A stretch of DNA of 64,000 nt. Source: Halichoerus grypus (lineage: Eukaryota > Chordata > Mammalia > Carnivora > Phocidae). Positions 10,840-22,689 of this stretch are shown piece by piece. Position numbers and translations under genes: made by a program. The stretch lies in assembly GCF_964656455.1 (NCBI RefSeq), contig NC_135714.1, positions 83,535,903 through 83,599,902 of the forward strand, written 5' to 3'. The notes under the pieces were generated by a model. That model did no database searches. It was not told where the DNA came from and saw only the letters and a list, made by a program, of their open reading frames with translations. Each line of letters starts with the position of its first letter. The first letter of the stretch is position 1.

Positions 10840-11850
10840 CGAAGAAAGACTGCTTACTGAGAGCCCTTCCGGGAAGGTCCAACTTCCGATTCACCGCCTG
10901 GTATTAATTCCTGGCATTTATCTGCAGTACATTTCACACCTCAGCAGCCTAAAACTAGGGCTCCTTACCTCCCTGGCTTTTCTTTGACTATTGATTATTG
11001 TTTCTTTCTAATTTGAATCTATAGTTCAAAGTTCTCTTCAAAGAGAATATCAGTCAACACACTACCCCAGAATTATCAGAGCTAGACTATTAGTTAGATA
11101 TAGTCAAAGGCCCTTCAGAGATTAGATACACATCACCATTATTGGATTACTAAATCACCCCCACTGACCCTGAGAAACCTTGCCTCATTACTATTTTCTC
11201 AGAAAGTAGGTCCTTTCTTCAAATCAAAAAACTTGCTATACCTTTGGACCCTGGCCTGTGGGTTTCCTTTAATCTCATGCAAGCCTGCTGAACCCTTGTC
11301 CTGCAATGCGCAGCTTATTCTGAACTCCTCAGTGAAGAGACTTTTCGCATCGGCCACTGTCTGCCTCCCCTGGGACCCCACTACAGAGGCTCTGGCCTGC
11401 CCCCTTATATACTGGACGTGGTACCACAGTTTTCATCTTAAGTATGTCTCTTGTCCTAATCCTCCAATGTTTAGGCTTCCTCTCATATCTAGGCCCAAAG
11501 TACAGTGAAAAATAGAATTTGATTGTCCTTTAAATAAATTAAAATTAAATGACCAGGAGCTGAACATCTTTTTCATGATTAATCATTGTGGTAGTGGATC
11601 AACATGGGCACCTTATTAATCCCCCTGGATCCCACACATACACACACAAGTCTATCTTGAAGAAGGAAATAACGTTGACACAGGCAGGGTTTGAGCACCT
11701 AAAGTAAAGGATAAGGGAACCAACATGTGAAAAATGCTTGGTATGTACCAACTTCATACAGAGTGTGCTCACACTTCAGTCCTGAGGACAGCACTCGTGC
11801 TCCTGGAGGCCTGTGGAGCACCACCAACAAGAACGGGCTGTCAGTCCCAC
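10840..11850. other. Non-genic stretch
   Basis: No repeat or gene recognised. An open frame at 11233-11508 (91 codons) shows no motif. Confidence 0.35.
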
Positions 11851-11854
11851 AATC

Positions 11855-12265
11855 CCACAGGTCTGCCTTGAATCCTCACTCAGGCACTCACTCATGATGA
11901 TTTCAGGTATATTACTTAACCACTTTGTACTTCATTTTCTCTTCTATTTAAATGAGAAAGGAGAAAATCGTGCTTAGTTTATAAGGTTGGGGTTTTTTAA
12001 GATTTTACTTATTTATTTGAGATAGAGACATAGTGAGAGAGAACATGAGTGGAGGGAGGGGCAGAGAGAGAGGGAGAAGCAGACTCCCCGTTGAGCAGGG
12101 AGTCCAATGTGGGGCTTGATCCCAGGACCCTGGGATCATGACCTGAGACGGAGGCAGACGCTTAACCTACTAAGCTACCCGGGTGCCCCATAGGGTTGTT
12201 TTAAAGACCAAAAATAATGAATGTGAAGCACTTGGTCGATGCTCACTAGACATAGCTATTATTAT
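11855..12265 (+). mobile_element. MIR, split by a CanSINE
   Basis: The 5' part runs from 'ccttgaatcctcactcaggc' through 'tattacttaaccactttgta' and 'tcttctatttaaatgagaaa'. It resumes after the SINE with 'agggttgttttaaagacc' and 'gaagcacttggtcgatgctc', the usual MIR order. Confidence 0.6.
11998..12190 (-). mobile_element. CanSINE inserted in MIR
   Basis: Reverse-strand CanSINE: 'aagattttacttatttattt' tail at left, 'cctgggatcatgacctgag' in the body, 'taccc gggtgcccc'-type head at right. An 'ataRggttg' duplication flanks it. Confidence 0.94.
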
Positions 12266-12269
12266 TGTC

Positions 12270-13075
12270 TTTATTCTTCAGAGAAGGAAACGGGCTTAAA
12301 AGAATGTAAACCAAAGCCACTGATTCCTTAATTGAAGGAGGCACTCAGTGTATCAGTCACCTTTCGATATAATGCGCTTGATTTTGCTCCTTTGGGCAAG
12401 GTTTTCCAAGGTAAGGTGTTTCAAGGGACAGGACAAACCACAAGGACAGGATGGAAGAAGTACAGTCTGGATTGGGAGACAGTTGCCTTTTATACCTCCC
12501 ATTTCCCAGCACTTTCTCTCTCCTGGTGCCAAAAAACCTTTCCCAGATGCAAATTTTAGAACCCAATCATTACTACAGAAATTTGCTCTTAGATACCTGT
12601 CTATTCATTTCCCTGGAGTCTCTCAAACCACAAGTACATTGCTTACATTAAATCTCTGGATGGGTAAGGGTTAACATTGTCCATTGGAAAAAAATCACTC
12701 TAATGAAAGAATGGATCTCCACCCAACAGCAGGTTAGAGCAGGGGGAGATCAAGCCTCTAAGTCACTACTAAGCATTTCAGATCATCTTGGAATGAAACA
12801 GCATTTACTGGAAGTCTTATGATAAAACCTTTTCTGTCCTTTCACAAATTGGTTCTTCTTGTTAGGTGCTTCCATTTTTTTTTTCTTTCGCTATCTCGGA
12901 ATTGAGAAATGTCATAAATATTTACTGAAAAGGCCTGGACCACATTCAGGTGTGCAAGCCTCAAAATACCTCGTTGATTTAGTTTGTGCAGCTTCCACTG
13001 CTGCTCAATTGGCTCACCCTCCTCAAATTCCTTAGAGCCCTGCAAATCGTAGGCCAAGTAAACACAATAAGCAAC
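12270..13075. other. Non-genic stretch
   Basis: Unique-looking sequence. Overlapping frames near 12332-12674 in several phases have no recognisable domain. Confidence 0.35.
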
Positions 13076-13077
13076 AC

Positions 13078-13078
13078 T

Positions 13079-13116
<38 letters not shown>
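13078..13116. repeat. (CA)n microsatellite
   Basis: About 19 perfect CA units outside any recognised transposon. The apparent reading frames across it are Thr-His or Val-Cys repeats of the array. Confidence 0.97.
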
Positions 13117-13118
<2 letters not shown>

Positions 13119-13504
13119 TATGGGCATCGATGGCCTGCCCACCTGCTTTAGCCGTCATGCCCCCTGCTTCCCGCTCCAGCTCCTAGAACTCTGTGATAAA
13201 TTATGACATCTGTCTCCCCCAAACACAGAGTACTGCTTATAAAGGACAACACAAGCCTGATTTTACTCAGTGAGAAATTAACATAGAAGAGCCATGGATT
13301 TTAGAGGTAGATCCCAATTTGGGGACACATCTGGCAATCAAAACTCAAAGAATGGCACAAATGCCACTTATCCTCACAGCTGTCAGTACTTCTCCCTCTC
13401 ACTCTCCCCCACCTGTCTCTTCTTTCTTGCACCCACAACTCCTGCACTTGATGCCCACGCAGAGGTAGCAACCAAATCAGAGAAGCAATTCTGTCTGAAG
13501 TATT

Positions 13505-13830
13505 AGACTCATAGAGCACTGAGACTCATAGAGGTCAAATGAGCTGCCCAAGGTCAAAAAAGTAGGTAGTTGCAGAATCAAGATTTTTTTTCAAAGATTT
13601 TATTTATTTGAGAGAGGGAGAGAGGAGGGGGGTAAGGGGCAGAGGGAGAAGCAGACTCCCCGCCGAGTAGGGAGCCCGACTTAGGGCCCGATCTTGGGAC
13701 TCCAGGATCATGACCTGAGCTGAAGGCAGATGCTCAACCGACTGATCTACCCAGGCGCCCCCAAAATCAAGAGTTAAACCCCTGCTCAATCTACCTTCAA
13801 ATCTTACACTCTTTTCTGTAAGACACTGAT
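13505..13830 (-). mobile_element. MIR, reverse strand, split by a CanSINE
   Basis: 'tcaaatgagctgcccaaggt' and 'gtaggtagttgcagaatcaa' match the reverse MIR core. The match continues past the SINE with 'agagttaaacccctgctcaa'. Confidence 0.5.
13584..13762 (-). mobile_element. CanSINE inserted in MIR
   Basis: 'aaagattttatttatttgag' tail, GA-rich middle, 'aggatcatgacctgagctga', and terminal 'tacccaggcgccc'. The duplication 'aatcaaga' lies on both sides. Confidence 0.94.
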
Positions 13831-14229
13831 GAGAAATGGGATGAGAAGGAAGGAAAAATAACCAGAAGTCTGCTCTGTGCCTGGACTTACTCAGGACCAT
13901 GTACTTCCAAAGTCAGAAAAGCACGGCTGGTTACTTACAAGATTTCAGCAAATTAGCAAAAAGTGCTCTTTTTATATTCCACCCAAATGAGATCTGGCCC
14001 CTGGGGATGTAAAAACTTCACCCATCCACCAGTCAACACATATGGAAAGCAAGAATAATAGCTCCACAGTGGAGGTGATATTGAATCTGAGTCTTGAAAA
14101 TGAGTCAACACTTACCAGGCAGTTGGAGAAAGAACATTTCAGACTTACCACCTTTAATCGGTAAAGCATTTTCTGAATATTACTGATTTGACACTAAAGA
14201 AAAAGAAAACAAAAAAAACATTTCATGAG

Positions 14230-14300
14230 TTATATGGGACTGTTACCATTATCCCCATCTTAAAGATTAAGAAACTAAGGATGAGGGAGGCTGAGCTGGC
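14230..14300 (-). mobile_element. MIR core fragment
   Basis: 'accattatccccatcttaaa' followed by 'gattaagaaactaaggatg' fits the reverse MIR core 'ccccattttacagatgaggaaactgagg'. Confidence 0.4.
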
Positions 14301-14689
14301 ATACTGTACGTCTTCACACTTTCGGGCAGCAGTATACAGAGAACATAGTGAGGAGGGGAGCTTTTTGTGTGTGTAGTGTTAAAAATGACTAAAGAAAACA
14401 ATTTAGGTGACACCAACAACTTCCATCCAACACTCCATGAAGCGGACAGCCTCTATTCCCAAGGATCCAGAGAACTACAAAATGGGGTGGAAGGCAGGAA
14501 ACTTTACTGGATAAAGAATAAGGAACAAAAAAGAGAAAAATAGAAAAATGAATAAGGAACAATAAAATAAGTATAGAGTCCAGACTTGGCTTGGAATTGG
14601 CTGACTGGATATGCTATGGCTCGGGTCAAGGGGGACATTCACAAGGAAGGAAAGTTATCTAAGGATGGACTTGGCACCAGGGGCAGGAA

Positions 14690-15018
14690 TGGCTCCATCT
14701 TGGGCCTAGATATTCACTTAAACAATGAGGTCATGAGGGTGGCACACCCTAATCTAATAGGACTCATATCCTTAGAAAAAGAAAGAGACAGAGATACCAG
14801 GCATGTGTGGCACAGAGTAAAGACCATATGAAAACATGGCAAGCATGCAGCCTTCTACAAGCCAGGAAGAGAAATCTCCCCAGAAGTCAACCCTGATAGC
14901 ACCTTGATCTTGGACTTCCAGCCTCCAGAACTGAAGAAAATAAATTGCTGCTGCTTAAGCCATGCCCCTCCCCAGCCTGTGGTATTTTGTTATGACAACC
15001 CTAGCAGACTAATACACC
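14690..15018 (+). mobile_element. ERVL-MaLR solo LTR (MLT1/MST-like)
   Basis: Diagnostic order of MaLR LTRs: 'aggtcatgagggtggcacac', 'cttgatcttggacttccagc', 'ctccagaactgaagaaaata', 'gtggtattttgttatgacaa' and 'agcagactaatacacc'. The 'aataaattgctgctgcttaa' phrase contains the LTR polyadenylation signal. No internal retroviral genes adjoin it. Confidence 0.65.
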
Positions 15019-15189
15019 ACCTGGCAGAGCAGATGGCGCATTAGATCAATTAGAGAGACACAATCCAGAAAGAAATCAGAATACGAGACAGGGATTGCCC
15101 TTGGCCCTGCACCTGCAGTGTGGTGCTCTGTCTGGAGTTTATACCAGAACTCTGGAAGGCAACTGGTGAGGAAAACGGAGTAGCTCAGT

Positions 15190-15770
15190 TAATTTAACGT
15201 GTATCTACTGAGCTCCCACAATGAGCTAGAGGTGAGGAATCCGGAGTATATAATTGGACAAGGTGTACACGTAAACAAATAAATGTGAGGCCATATGAGA
15301 AGTGCTACAACGAAGGCAGGGTAGATAGAACATGGAACTGGAACCAGATTTATCTGTCTTTGAATTCCAGCTCTCTTATTTACTCTAACATTATGAACTA
15401 GGGCAAATTATCTAGCCTCTCTGTCCAAGTCTGGATTTCTCATCTATAAAATGAGTTTAATACACACACCCCATAAAACTGTTGTGAGAACAAATGAGCT
15501 ATTTTATGCAAAGCAAATCTAAAGTACATGACATACCATAAATACTCAATAAAGTGTATATATTGTCATTATTGTAATTAGGTACAAGGTCTATTGAGGG
15601 CAATCATAAAAGGATTTTCACTTCTACATGGAAATATTGAGGAAGACTTCCTAGAGAGAGTAATATTTAATCTGAGTCTTAGAAAACGAGGCTGATGGAG
15701 AAAATGTATTTGAAAATGCAGTTCAGGTACAGGGAATAGCAAGGTGAAAGTAAAAAGATATGAAAAACCT
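15190..15770 (-). mobile_element. L2 LINE, reverse strand, split by MIR
   Basis: The left part 'gtatctactgagctcccaca' to 'agaagtgctacaacgaaggc' and the right part 'gaggaagacttcctagagag', 'taatctgagtcttagaaaac' and 'aggtacagggaatagcaagg' read as the antisense 3' portion of L2. A MIR lies between them. Confidence 0.5.
15325..15580 (+). mobile_element. MIR, near full length
   Basis: Ordered MIR blocks: 'ctttgaattccagctctctt', 'agggcaaattatctagcctc', 'ttctcatctataaaatgagt', 'ataaaactgttgtgagaaca' and 'ccataaatactcaataaagt'. Confidence 0.65.
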
Positions 15771-15862
15771 CTCCCTCCCTTTCTCTCTCCCTCCCCCTCT
15801 CCTCATGGACTCTCTTTCTCTAAAATAAATAAATAAATAAAATCTTTATTTAAAAAAAAAAC
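15767..15862 (+). mobile_element. CanSINE 3' end (5'-truncated)
   Basis: Only the CT-rich middle and 'aaataaataaataaataaaa' tail are present; no tRNA-like head. A CT microsatellite with an A-rich tail is the alternative. Confidence 0.55.
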
Positions 15863-15889
15863 ACATTGCAAGTTGAAGGAACAGTGAAT

Positions 15890-16230
15890 TAAGATACGGT
15901 ACAGACTGCATATGACAGAGACTCAGAGTAGCAGTGGCTTGAATTCGATAGTTCATTCTGCTCTCACATAAAAGTCGGAGTAGGTATAATATCTCTGCTC
16001 TGTAAAATCATCCAGGTCTCTGTTCCTCTTATCTTTGTCTTTATCCACATAGTCCAATGTAGCTCACCACCACATGTGTGTTTCAGTAAGTGGGAAGACA
16101 GACAGGGAAGAGGAGAGAACCTTTCCAAGAGCAAAAGCTTGAAGCTGCACATAGATCTTCTACTCACATCTTCTTACCCAGAAATTAGTCACATGGACAC
16201 ACTGCTCAGCAAGGGGAACTAGAAAACATG
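15890..16230. other. Possible unassigned ancient repeat
   Basis: Phrases such as 'agcagtggcttgaattcgat', 'gctctcacataaaagtcgga' and 'cccagaaattagtcacatgg' recall a dispersed mammalian repeat, but I cannot name it. A 67-codon reverse frame here is not supported as a gene. Confidence 0.3.
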
Positions 16231-16335
16231 GTCTGTGTTGAGATGCCATTTTCCTATGCCAAAGTCTTACTTGCAGATTTTTACACTTTTGTTCTGAAAC
16301 TGCTCAAAGTTCACTGTAAGAACTACATTTGATCA

Positions 16336-16543
16336 GGGTCGCCTGGGTGGCTCAGTGGGTTAATTGTCCAACTCTCAATTTCAGCTCAGGTCATGATCTC
16401 AAGGTTGTGAGATCGAGCCCCATGTCGGGCTCCACGCTGGGCATGGAGCCTACTTAAGATTCTCTCTCTCTCTCTCTCTCTCTCTGCCCCTCCCCCCACA
16501 CATTCTCTCTCTCTCTCTCTCTCTCTCTCAAAAAAAAAAAAAA
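16336..16543 (+). mobile_element. CanSINE, older long subtype
   Basis: Complete head, body with 'ctcaaggttgtgagatcgag', two CT runs and an A-tail. A perfect 15-bp duplication 'aactacatttgatca' (16321-16335, 16544-16558) bounds it. Confidence 0.97.
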
Positions 16544-16559
16544 AACTACATTTGATCAA

Positions 16560-17430
16560 TAACATTTCTGACAAGGTTGGCTACCTTCAATATACCACTA
16601 ATATTTGCCACTGTTTACTGGTTCCCCCCAAAACCAGCTTCTCTTAGCATGACTAGAGCTGGACTAGAGCTGTGCACTCAGCAGTCTAACCCTGTGTGTT
16701 CTCCGATCTCATGGTTACTATGAACAGAGGGGAATTTTATCTCATTTGAACTTGAGTGAGAAGAGTCATTTCCACAGTGGGTATCTGAGCAAAAATGGAT
16801 TCCCCGTTGAAGAGAAGTACAGTACCATAATATTGCCTAAGTGATCTTTCAAACATTCTCCCTAGATCAGGAGTTGATATCAGTTTCATATCTACTTTAT
16901 GGGAGTTGCGATTAAAATTTTAAGCAGATGCAGTGCATTAAAATAGATCACTTACATGTGTAAACTACCTGACTAAACTAGGAAAGACCAATAAGAAAAA
17001 ACAAGTCAGGTTTTTTGAAATCAAAAAAGAATTTCGCCCATAAAAAGATAAATTAGATTTTAACAAATAAAATCAAGAATCCAAATTCTATAAAGGTAAA
17101 TATAGAAATGACTAAATTCACTATTTCTTTTTTTAAAAGGACCCCAAACTCTCTTTAAGTTGGGACAGAAAGCCAATTAATAAATGAAAGAGTTGTCCTA
17201 ATTTAATTGCAATACAGAAAAGCATCTCATAATACTGAAGTGGATGATTGAGTCTAATGGTAATAAGTTCATTAATTAAAGAAATGTTTAATATATTCAA
17301 GACTTTGTGCCCTGTGGTCGGTGCTACAAGGAGTAAGAGAAAAACAAATTATATGACTGTATTTCATTCTGTGTGCCAGCAAAATTCTGTTTTTTTCTTT
17401 GTTATAGTCTTAACATGATGTAGGTCTATG
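16560..17430. other. Non-genic stretch
   Basis: Nothing supported beyond a possible short L2/MIR-like trace near 17290-17340. Confidence 0.35.
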
Positions 17431-17436
17431 CGCCTA

Positions 17437-17607
17437 ACTCAGTGACTCTCAATCCGTTTGCCTCCTGGAATCACCTTGGAAGCTTTAAAAAAATACATTG
17501 GAGTGCCCAGTGACACTCCAGCACCACGCAAACAGTCTTCCTGAAGGTGAAGCCTGGCAACCAAGTGATTCATAGGTGCAGCCACAGTTGGGAACCACCG
17601 GCCTAAC
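17437..17607. mobile_element. MER5-type hAT (Charlie) MITE
   Basis: It begins 'cagtgactctcaatccgttt' and ends 'cacagttgggaaccaccgg', diverged inverted ends of the MER5 family. Between them are 'ggaatcaccttggaagcttt' and 'acactccagcaccacgc'. Length about 170 bp, typical of the family. Confidence 0.65.
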
Positions 17608-17720
17608 TTGACCATGAGCCCCTCGAGGGAAAAGACTTGGTCGTTCCTAAATTCATCACAGTGCCCGACACAGAGATACTCATATTTTAGGTAAATGGCT
17701 GGATGGACACATGGGTGAAA
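17608..17720 (+). mobile_element. L2 3' terminal fragment
   Basis: 'gagcccctcgagggaaaaga' through 'catcacagtgcccgacacag' to 'taaatggctggatggaca' fits the diverged L2 tail. Confidence 0.5.
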
Positions 17721-19200
17721 GGCTCATGTTTCCTACCCTCAAGGTATTTATTATAAAGTAAGAAAAATACAACTGTACACAGAGAGTTGAGCAGATACAA
17801 GCCGATAGGTGTCGCGTGATTGCCACTGTATTTTACAACAGAGATTCCGATCTGAAAGAAAGCCTACTTAAATGCATATAATGGAGCACTTTCATTCATA
17901 GGTCAAACAGGAAAGCTTCAATTACACTGCTGATTAACATCTAATTTTTAAAAAGAAGGAAGGAGTCATCACACAGATTGTATCACGTAGAAGGAATAAA
18001 AATGAAAATGCTATAAACAATGATGGAGTGCAAAGACGAAATCTTGGAAATGAAATTCAGGGCTCCCATAAGCCCCATCCCAGTATCTCCTTCCTAGGGC
18101 AGACTAAGTGGTTTGACTTGGTTTGATTTGATTTTATGGTGACTTTCCTCCACTGTTGTGATTATTTCCAGGTCACCTGGCTGCTATACTCTCTTCTACC
18201 CTACAAGCAGTGCTTTCATCCAGCTAGATAATCCAGGATTTGGATATTAATCCTTCCGAGGCACTTAGCCAGCATCATTCTGCCCTAACTCCACCACACC
18301 CCAGTTAAGTGTCGCTTAGCATCTGAACTGAGCCCAGATCCTTTGACATCAAACACTACTCACAAGCGACGGGGCAAATTAAATGACTCATCCTGAACAA
18401 GTGGAGCATTTATAATTAATACACTTACCAGTGTAAATTAATGAAATAAATGAATAAATAAACTGTGAAAAAAATGCCATTTGGAGAAGTCTTCTCTTCA
18501 GGTCAGCTTGTGTATTTATGTTTGATGAGGAAAGAGAAAATTCTTACCACTTTCCCAGAGAGGAAGTTATTAGAATAATTTGAAATATTGTCCAGCATAA
18601 AATTTCATAACATGTACACTCGAAAACATCTCTAACATAATAGAAAACAAAAATTTGTATTCAACCAAAAAAATAGGGCAAAAGAAATTCAGGCACAGAA
18701 AACAGGTTTAAAACCAAACCTGAGTGCTATTATCTCCCAAGACACAACAATGATGTCTTCCAAGTTTTGGAAAGTGGTATATCAAGTTTCTGGAGTCTTC
18801 TCTTTCTCAGGAGATAGACCAATCTGGGAAGTGTTTTAACTCCATTCTAACTCCTGATAGGCAAGAACCAAGAGGGAGGGCCAGGAAATACACAGGATAT
18901 CACCTTTGGTGCAACCATCAGTGGCAACCTTCCAAGCAGCAGGGCTGACAACTGACCCTTATTATATCTTTGTCATGACATGGCCAACATCTGACGCCGG
19001 CACTCACAGAACTTTGGTCAGCAAAGCAACACTACTCATCCATTTGACCTTTCCTCTCTTCCAGGAGGCTAATCTTTCCCCAGTTCTCCTTCTTAGTCAC
19101 TGATTCCACATCTTTGTTGATTTTTTTCTCTTTTCTCAAATATTTGTTTAATTTTCTGTCCATTTACCTCTCTTCTGGCCTCCAAAAATGGGTCTCTAGC
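17721..19200. other. Non-genic stretch
   Basis: Unique-looking, AT-rich sequence with no recognised gene or repeat. A 65-codon frame at 18906-19103 has no family signature. Confidence 0.35.
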
Positions 19201-19219
19201 CCATCTACTCTCCCTTTTG

Positions 19220-20140
19220 GGATTCATATCAAAGTCTCCAACTGCCTACTGTTCGTTTCACTTGAATATCCAAGTATCCAAAACAAAACTTGATATCATT
19301 TTACAGAATCTGCTCCTCTTCCCTTTTTTTCCACCTTAGATTCATGATCTTACCATCCATCAAGCGTTCCATACTAATGGGTGGCCAAGCGTTCTTGATT
19401 CCATCTTAAAATGCTGTCACAGAATTAACCTCTACTCTCTGTTCCCTCTTCCGATATTTTCCTCAGGTTCCCATTCCTCTTTGTTCTAATCTAGGCTAAT
19501 ACAATAGTCTCCTAAGTGACGTCACCTTCCTGTCACTTGTCGTTTCCCCACTTCTGAGGCCATCCCCCTAGGGTTACCTTCTTAACAAACAACAAATCTG
19601 ATTTTGTCACAAACCTATTTTAAGTTTTTGCTGACTCTCCCTTGCCTATAAGATTAAGTCCACGCTTAATCAAAAGGGCTATCCATACAAGGTCCTTCCC
19701 AGTATGACCCCAGCCTACTTCTCCTGCTTCACTGATATGCCTCACTACACTCAAAAATGAAATTCTCTTCATCTCCCAAACTGCGTCCTTGCTACTTTTT
19801 GCATGTGTTATGCCTTCTGCGTGAATATCTGATCTTCCCCACTCTACCTCCATTCCAACCTGGAAAACTATTTTTTCATTAAAAAAACAAAATAAGTAGA
19901 TCAAATTTCATCTGACTAAAAAGGCTTTTCTGATTTTTTCTTAGGGTCTACACCACCCCACATTTGACTAGGCTGGGCATATAATTCAAGAGTTGAGGGA
20001 GGCATCATACTAGAACTAAGCTCCTTGCAACAGGCAGGAATTGTATCTAACCACCTCACCACTATCTCCCCAGCATCTAACACTTCACCCAGCATATAGT
20101 CACTGTTCAGCTTATATATTTTTAATGAATGAATCTCTGG
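19220..20140 (+). mobile_element. L2 LINE, long 3' segment
   Basis: About 0.9 kb follows the L2 order: 'aaacaaaacttgatatcatt', 'caatagtctcctaagtgacg', 'aagattaagtccacgcttaa', 'acaaggtccttcccagtatg', 'tatgccttctgcgtgaatat' and the tail 'aagctccttgcaacaggcag' to 'aatgaatgaatctc'. It is heavily diverged. The reverse frames at 19620-19904 and 19916-20146 are shadows of it. Confidence 0.65.
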
Positions 20141-20429
20141 CCTCAAGCTTTAGAGCACAGATGCAATAAACAGCATTGAAATAGGATATTGGGGCGAGGG
20201 AGAATGCTAGGGAAAGAGTTAAAAAAAACAGGTCAGAACTTAAAGCAAAACATCTAGGCAGAGGGAAAAACTGGGTTTGAAGAGTATCAAAGAGACATCC
20301 CAGAAGGCCAGAGAAGAGATAAGGCTCAAAGGCTCAGGTGCAGACAGAGAGGTAGTAGTTATAGGTGCTAATCCAGGTGAATACCCAGGCAGGAAGATCT
20401 CCCTCTGAGATCACCTGGTTCATTTACAA

Positions 20430-20600
20430 GTGATGCCTTGTGTTGCAGTTTATCTGTTCACATGCCTGAAACACCCACCAGACTGTGTGTTCTTTGTAAG
20501 CAGCCACCCTGCCTTATTCATCTTTATATCTGAGCACCTGGTACCATGCCCACCACTTAGCCATAGTTTTACTGTAAACTTCTTGATGCACTGTGAACCC
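20430..20600 (+). mobile_element. L2 3' end-like fragment
   Basis: 'ccaccagactgtgtgttctt', 'accctgccttattcatcttt' and 'gagcacctggtaccatgccc' fit a diverged L2 tail. Confidence 0.4.
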
Positions 20601-21140
20601 TTACGTATAATAAATGATTGTGCAGGGCCTGAGTTCCACTGCTGGAAGCACTAGTGAAGGCAGATGTGGAGATAGAGAAGCCAACATTATCATTGTGTTG
20701 GGTGAGATCATGCACGTCCAAAGCACACGTGATACCTGAGAAGCTTGCTTTTCTCAGCTGTATTTTTAGGGCAATGACTCTGAACTTTGTGACCCAGGCC
20801 TATTTCTACCTCAGTGTCAGTAAAGTTTTTACCTTTAGAAGAGGTGATTAACAGCTCAAGCTAAATAAAATACGTAATGAGGAATTCTTGCCATGATTCA
20901 GTCAATATCTTCTCTGGCAGGCTGACTTTCACGCTTAAAATCTCTATTGGCACTTATAATCTCAAAGAATATGGTCCTGCCTTGTTAGACTCAGAATATA
21001 CTCAGCCCTATGTTTTCAAAGAACACCTTTAAAAAGAGCAACACAAAATTACCTGCCCACTAGCTTTTCCATACTCCATTTTGATACAATGCAAGTATGA
21101 GCTTCTCAGATAACTATTTCATATGAGGACTCTTAAATAG
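20601..21140. other. Non-genic stretch
   Basis: Nothing recognised. Confidence 0.35.
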
Positions 21141-21144
21141 TGAT

Positions 21145-21612
21145 GACAAATTTTGTACCTGACCTCCCATCAAAAGGTGGCCAATGTGCCCATCTTATTA
21201 ATCTGAGTGGGCCTGTGACTCCTTTGACCAAGAGCGTACAGAGGAGGCAATACCGTGTGATTTCTAGGGTGAGGTCATAAAAAGCCATGCAGTTTCTGCC
21301 TTGCTCAGCCTTGGAATCACCTGAGCCACCATAGAAGAAATATGACTACCTGGAGCCTGCCGTGCTGGAGGGCACAGAGCCTCCACCAACAATCCCAGCT
21401 GAGCTGCTTCTTCAGCCATCACAGCCCAGGAGAGATGTGTAATGAAGGAGCTGTCTTAGAAATAGATCTCCATCCCCAGTCACTCAAGTCACCCCAGCCA
21501 TTTGAGTCATCCTACCTGAGACCCCAGAGCCAACTCTGCTGTGCTTTTTCCAAGTTTCTTGCCAGCCCTCATTGCATAGCCCAGGCTGCTATAGCAACTA
21601 CTCAATGTCCAT
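21145..21612 (+). mobile_element. ERVL-MaLR LTR (MLT1-like)
   Basis: Ordered blocks 'aatctgagtgggcctgtgac', 'gtgaggtcataaaaagccat', 'gcagtttctgccttgctcag', 'agaaatagatctccatcccc' and 'acctgagaccccagagccaa' match MLT1 LTRs. The usual 3' polyadenylation part is missing or heavily diverged. The 90-codon frame at 21342-21614 is an LTR reading. Confidence 0.65.
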
Positions 21613-21629
21613 AAGAAAAAAATAGTCCA

Positions 21630-21859
21630 GGGGCACCTGGGTGGTTCATTCAGTTAAGCATCTGACTCTGGATTTCGGCTCAGGTCATGATCTCAGTGTT
21701 GTGCGATTGAGCCCTGCATTGGGCTCCACATTCAGCAAGAGGTCTGCTTGAGATTCTCTCTTTCCTCTCCCTTTTCCCCTCCCCCCTCACTCTTTTTATC
21801 TCTCTCTCTCTCTCTCTCTCAAATAAATAAATAAATCTTTTTAGAACAAGAAAAAGACA
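21630..21859 (+). mobile_element. CanSINE, older long subtype
   Basis: Head 'gcacctgggtggttcattca', body 'ctgactctggatttcggctc', CT run and 'aaataaataaataaatcttt' tail. Near-identical flanks 'aagaaaaaaatagtcca' (21613-21629) and 21860-21877 are the target duplication. Confidence 0.95.
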
Positions 21860-22171
21860 AAGAAAAAAGATAGTCCAAGTCCAGGTCTTTTGAGAGAAAG
21901 AAGAAGCTGAATTCAAAACTCATGGATTTCACATGTATGTACATATAGGTTTGGGAATGAATGAGCATGTAGAAATGTGTGAAAGGGTGGACACCAGGTT
22001 ATGAACATTTGTTACTTGGGAGGACCCAGGAGAAGGGGGTAGGTGGAAGAGGAGGTGGGAAAAATGATTAATCATTCACTTTTTAAATTTATCTTTATAC
22101 TATTTTACTCACACTAAACTCACATAACTTTTGCAATTTTTAAAGAGAGATTAAAGGTGAAAAACTTGTTG

Positions 22172-22311
22172 GGACGCCTGGGTGGCTCCGTCGGTTAAGC
22201 GTCCAACTCTTGATCTCGGCTCAGGTCTTGATCTCAGGGTCTTGATGTTGGGGTTGTGAGTTCGGGCCCCATGTTTGGCACCACACTGGGTGTGGAGCCT
22301 ACTTAAAAAAA
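22172..22311 (+). mobile_element. CanSINE, short subtype with internal repeat
   Basis: Head plus 'gtgagttcgggccccatgtt' and 'acactgggtgtggagcctac', then directly an A-tail. The body holds a partial duplication of 'cttgatctc'-type sequence near 22210-22250. A 19-bp duplication with two mismatches (22153-22171, 22312-22330) flanks it. Confidence 0.92.
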
Positions 22312-22584
22312 AAAGATGAAAAAATTGTTGTTTTAATTTTTTTTTAAAGCCTTAGAACATGCCAGCTTTCTTTTTCCTTCTCCCTTCCTCCCAAGCTCCT
22401 ATGGTGATGTTTGTTGATCCACTCCCGAAGTTCTGCATGCTATAGCACCTGAGTTAAAATTAGAAATGTTAATAAAGTAGTCACAAGGTTATTCAGAGGA
22501 CAGAAGCCATTTTATGTGACTGAGGTATGACTCGTTATACACAAGTTCAGTCACTGAGGGTTCCTGCAACACATGTAGTTTTTG

Positions 22585-22682
22585 TTTGTTTTACTAGGCT
22601 CTATACCCAACAGGAGGCTTGAACTCACATCCCCTAGATCAAGAGTCACATGCTCTACCCACTGAGCCATCAGGCACCCAAC
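22585..22682 (-). mobile_element. CanSINE, short old subtype
   Basis: Reverse-strand copy: 'aggaggcttgaactcacatc', 'gatcaagagtcacatgctct', 'acccactgagccatcaggca'. Confidence 0.82.
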
Positions 22683-22689
22683 ATATGGT

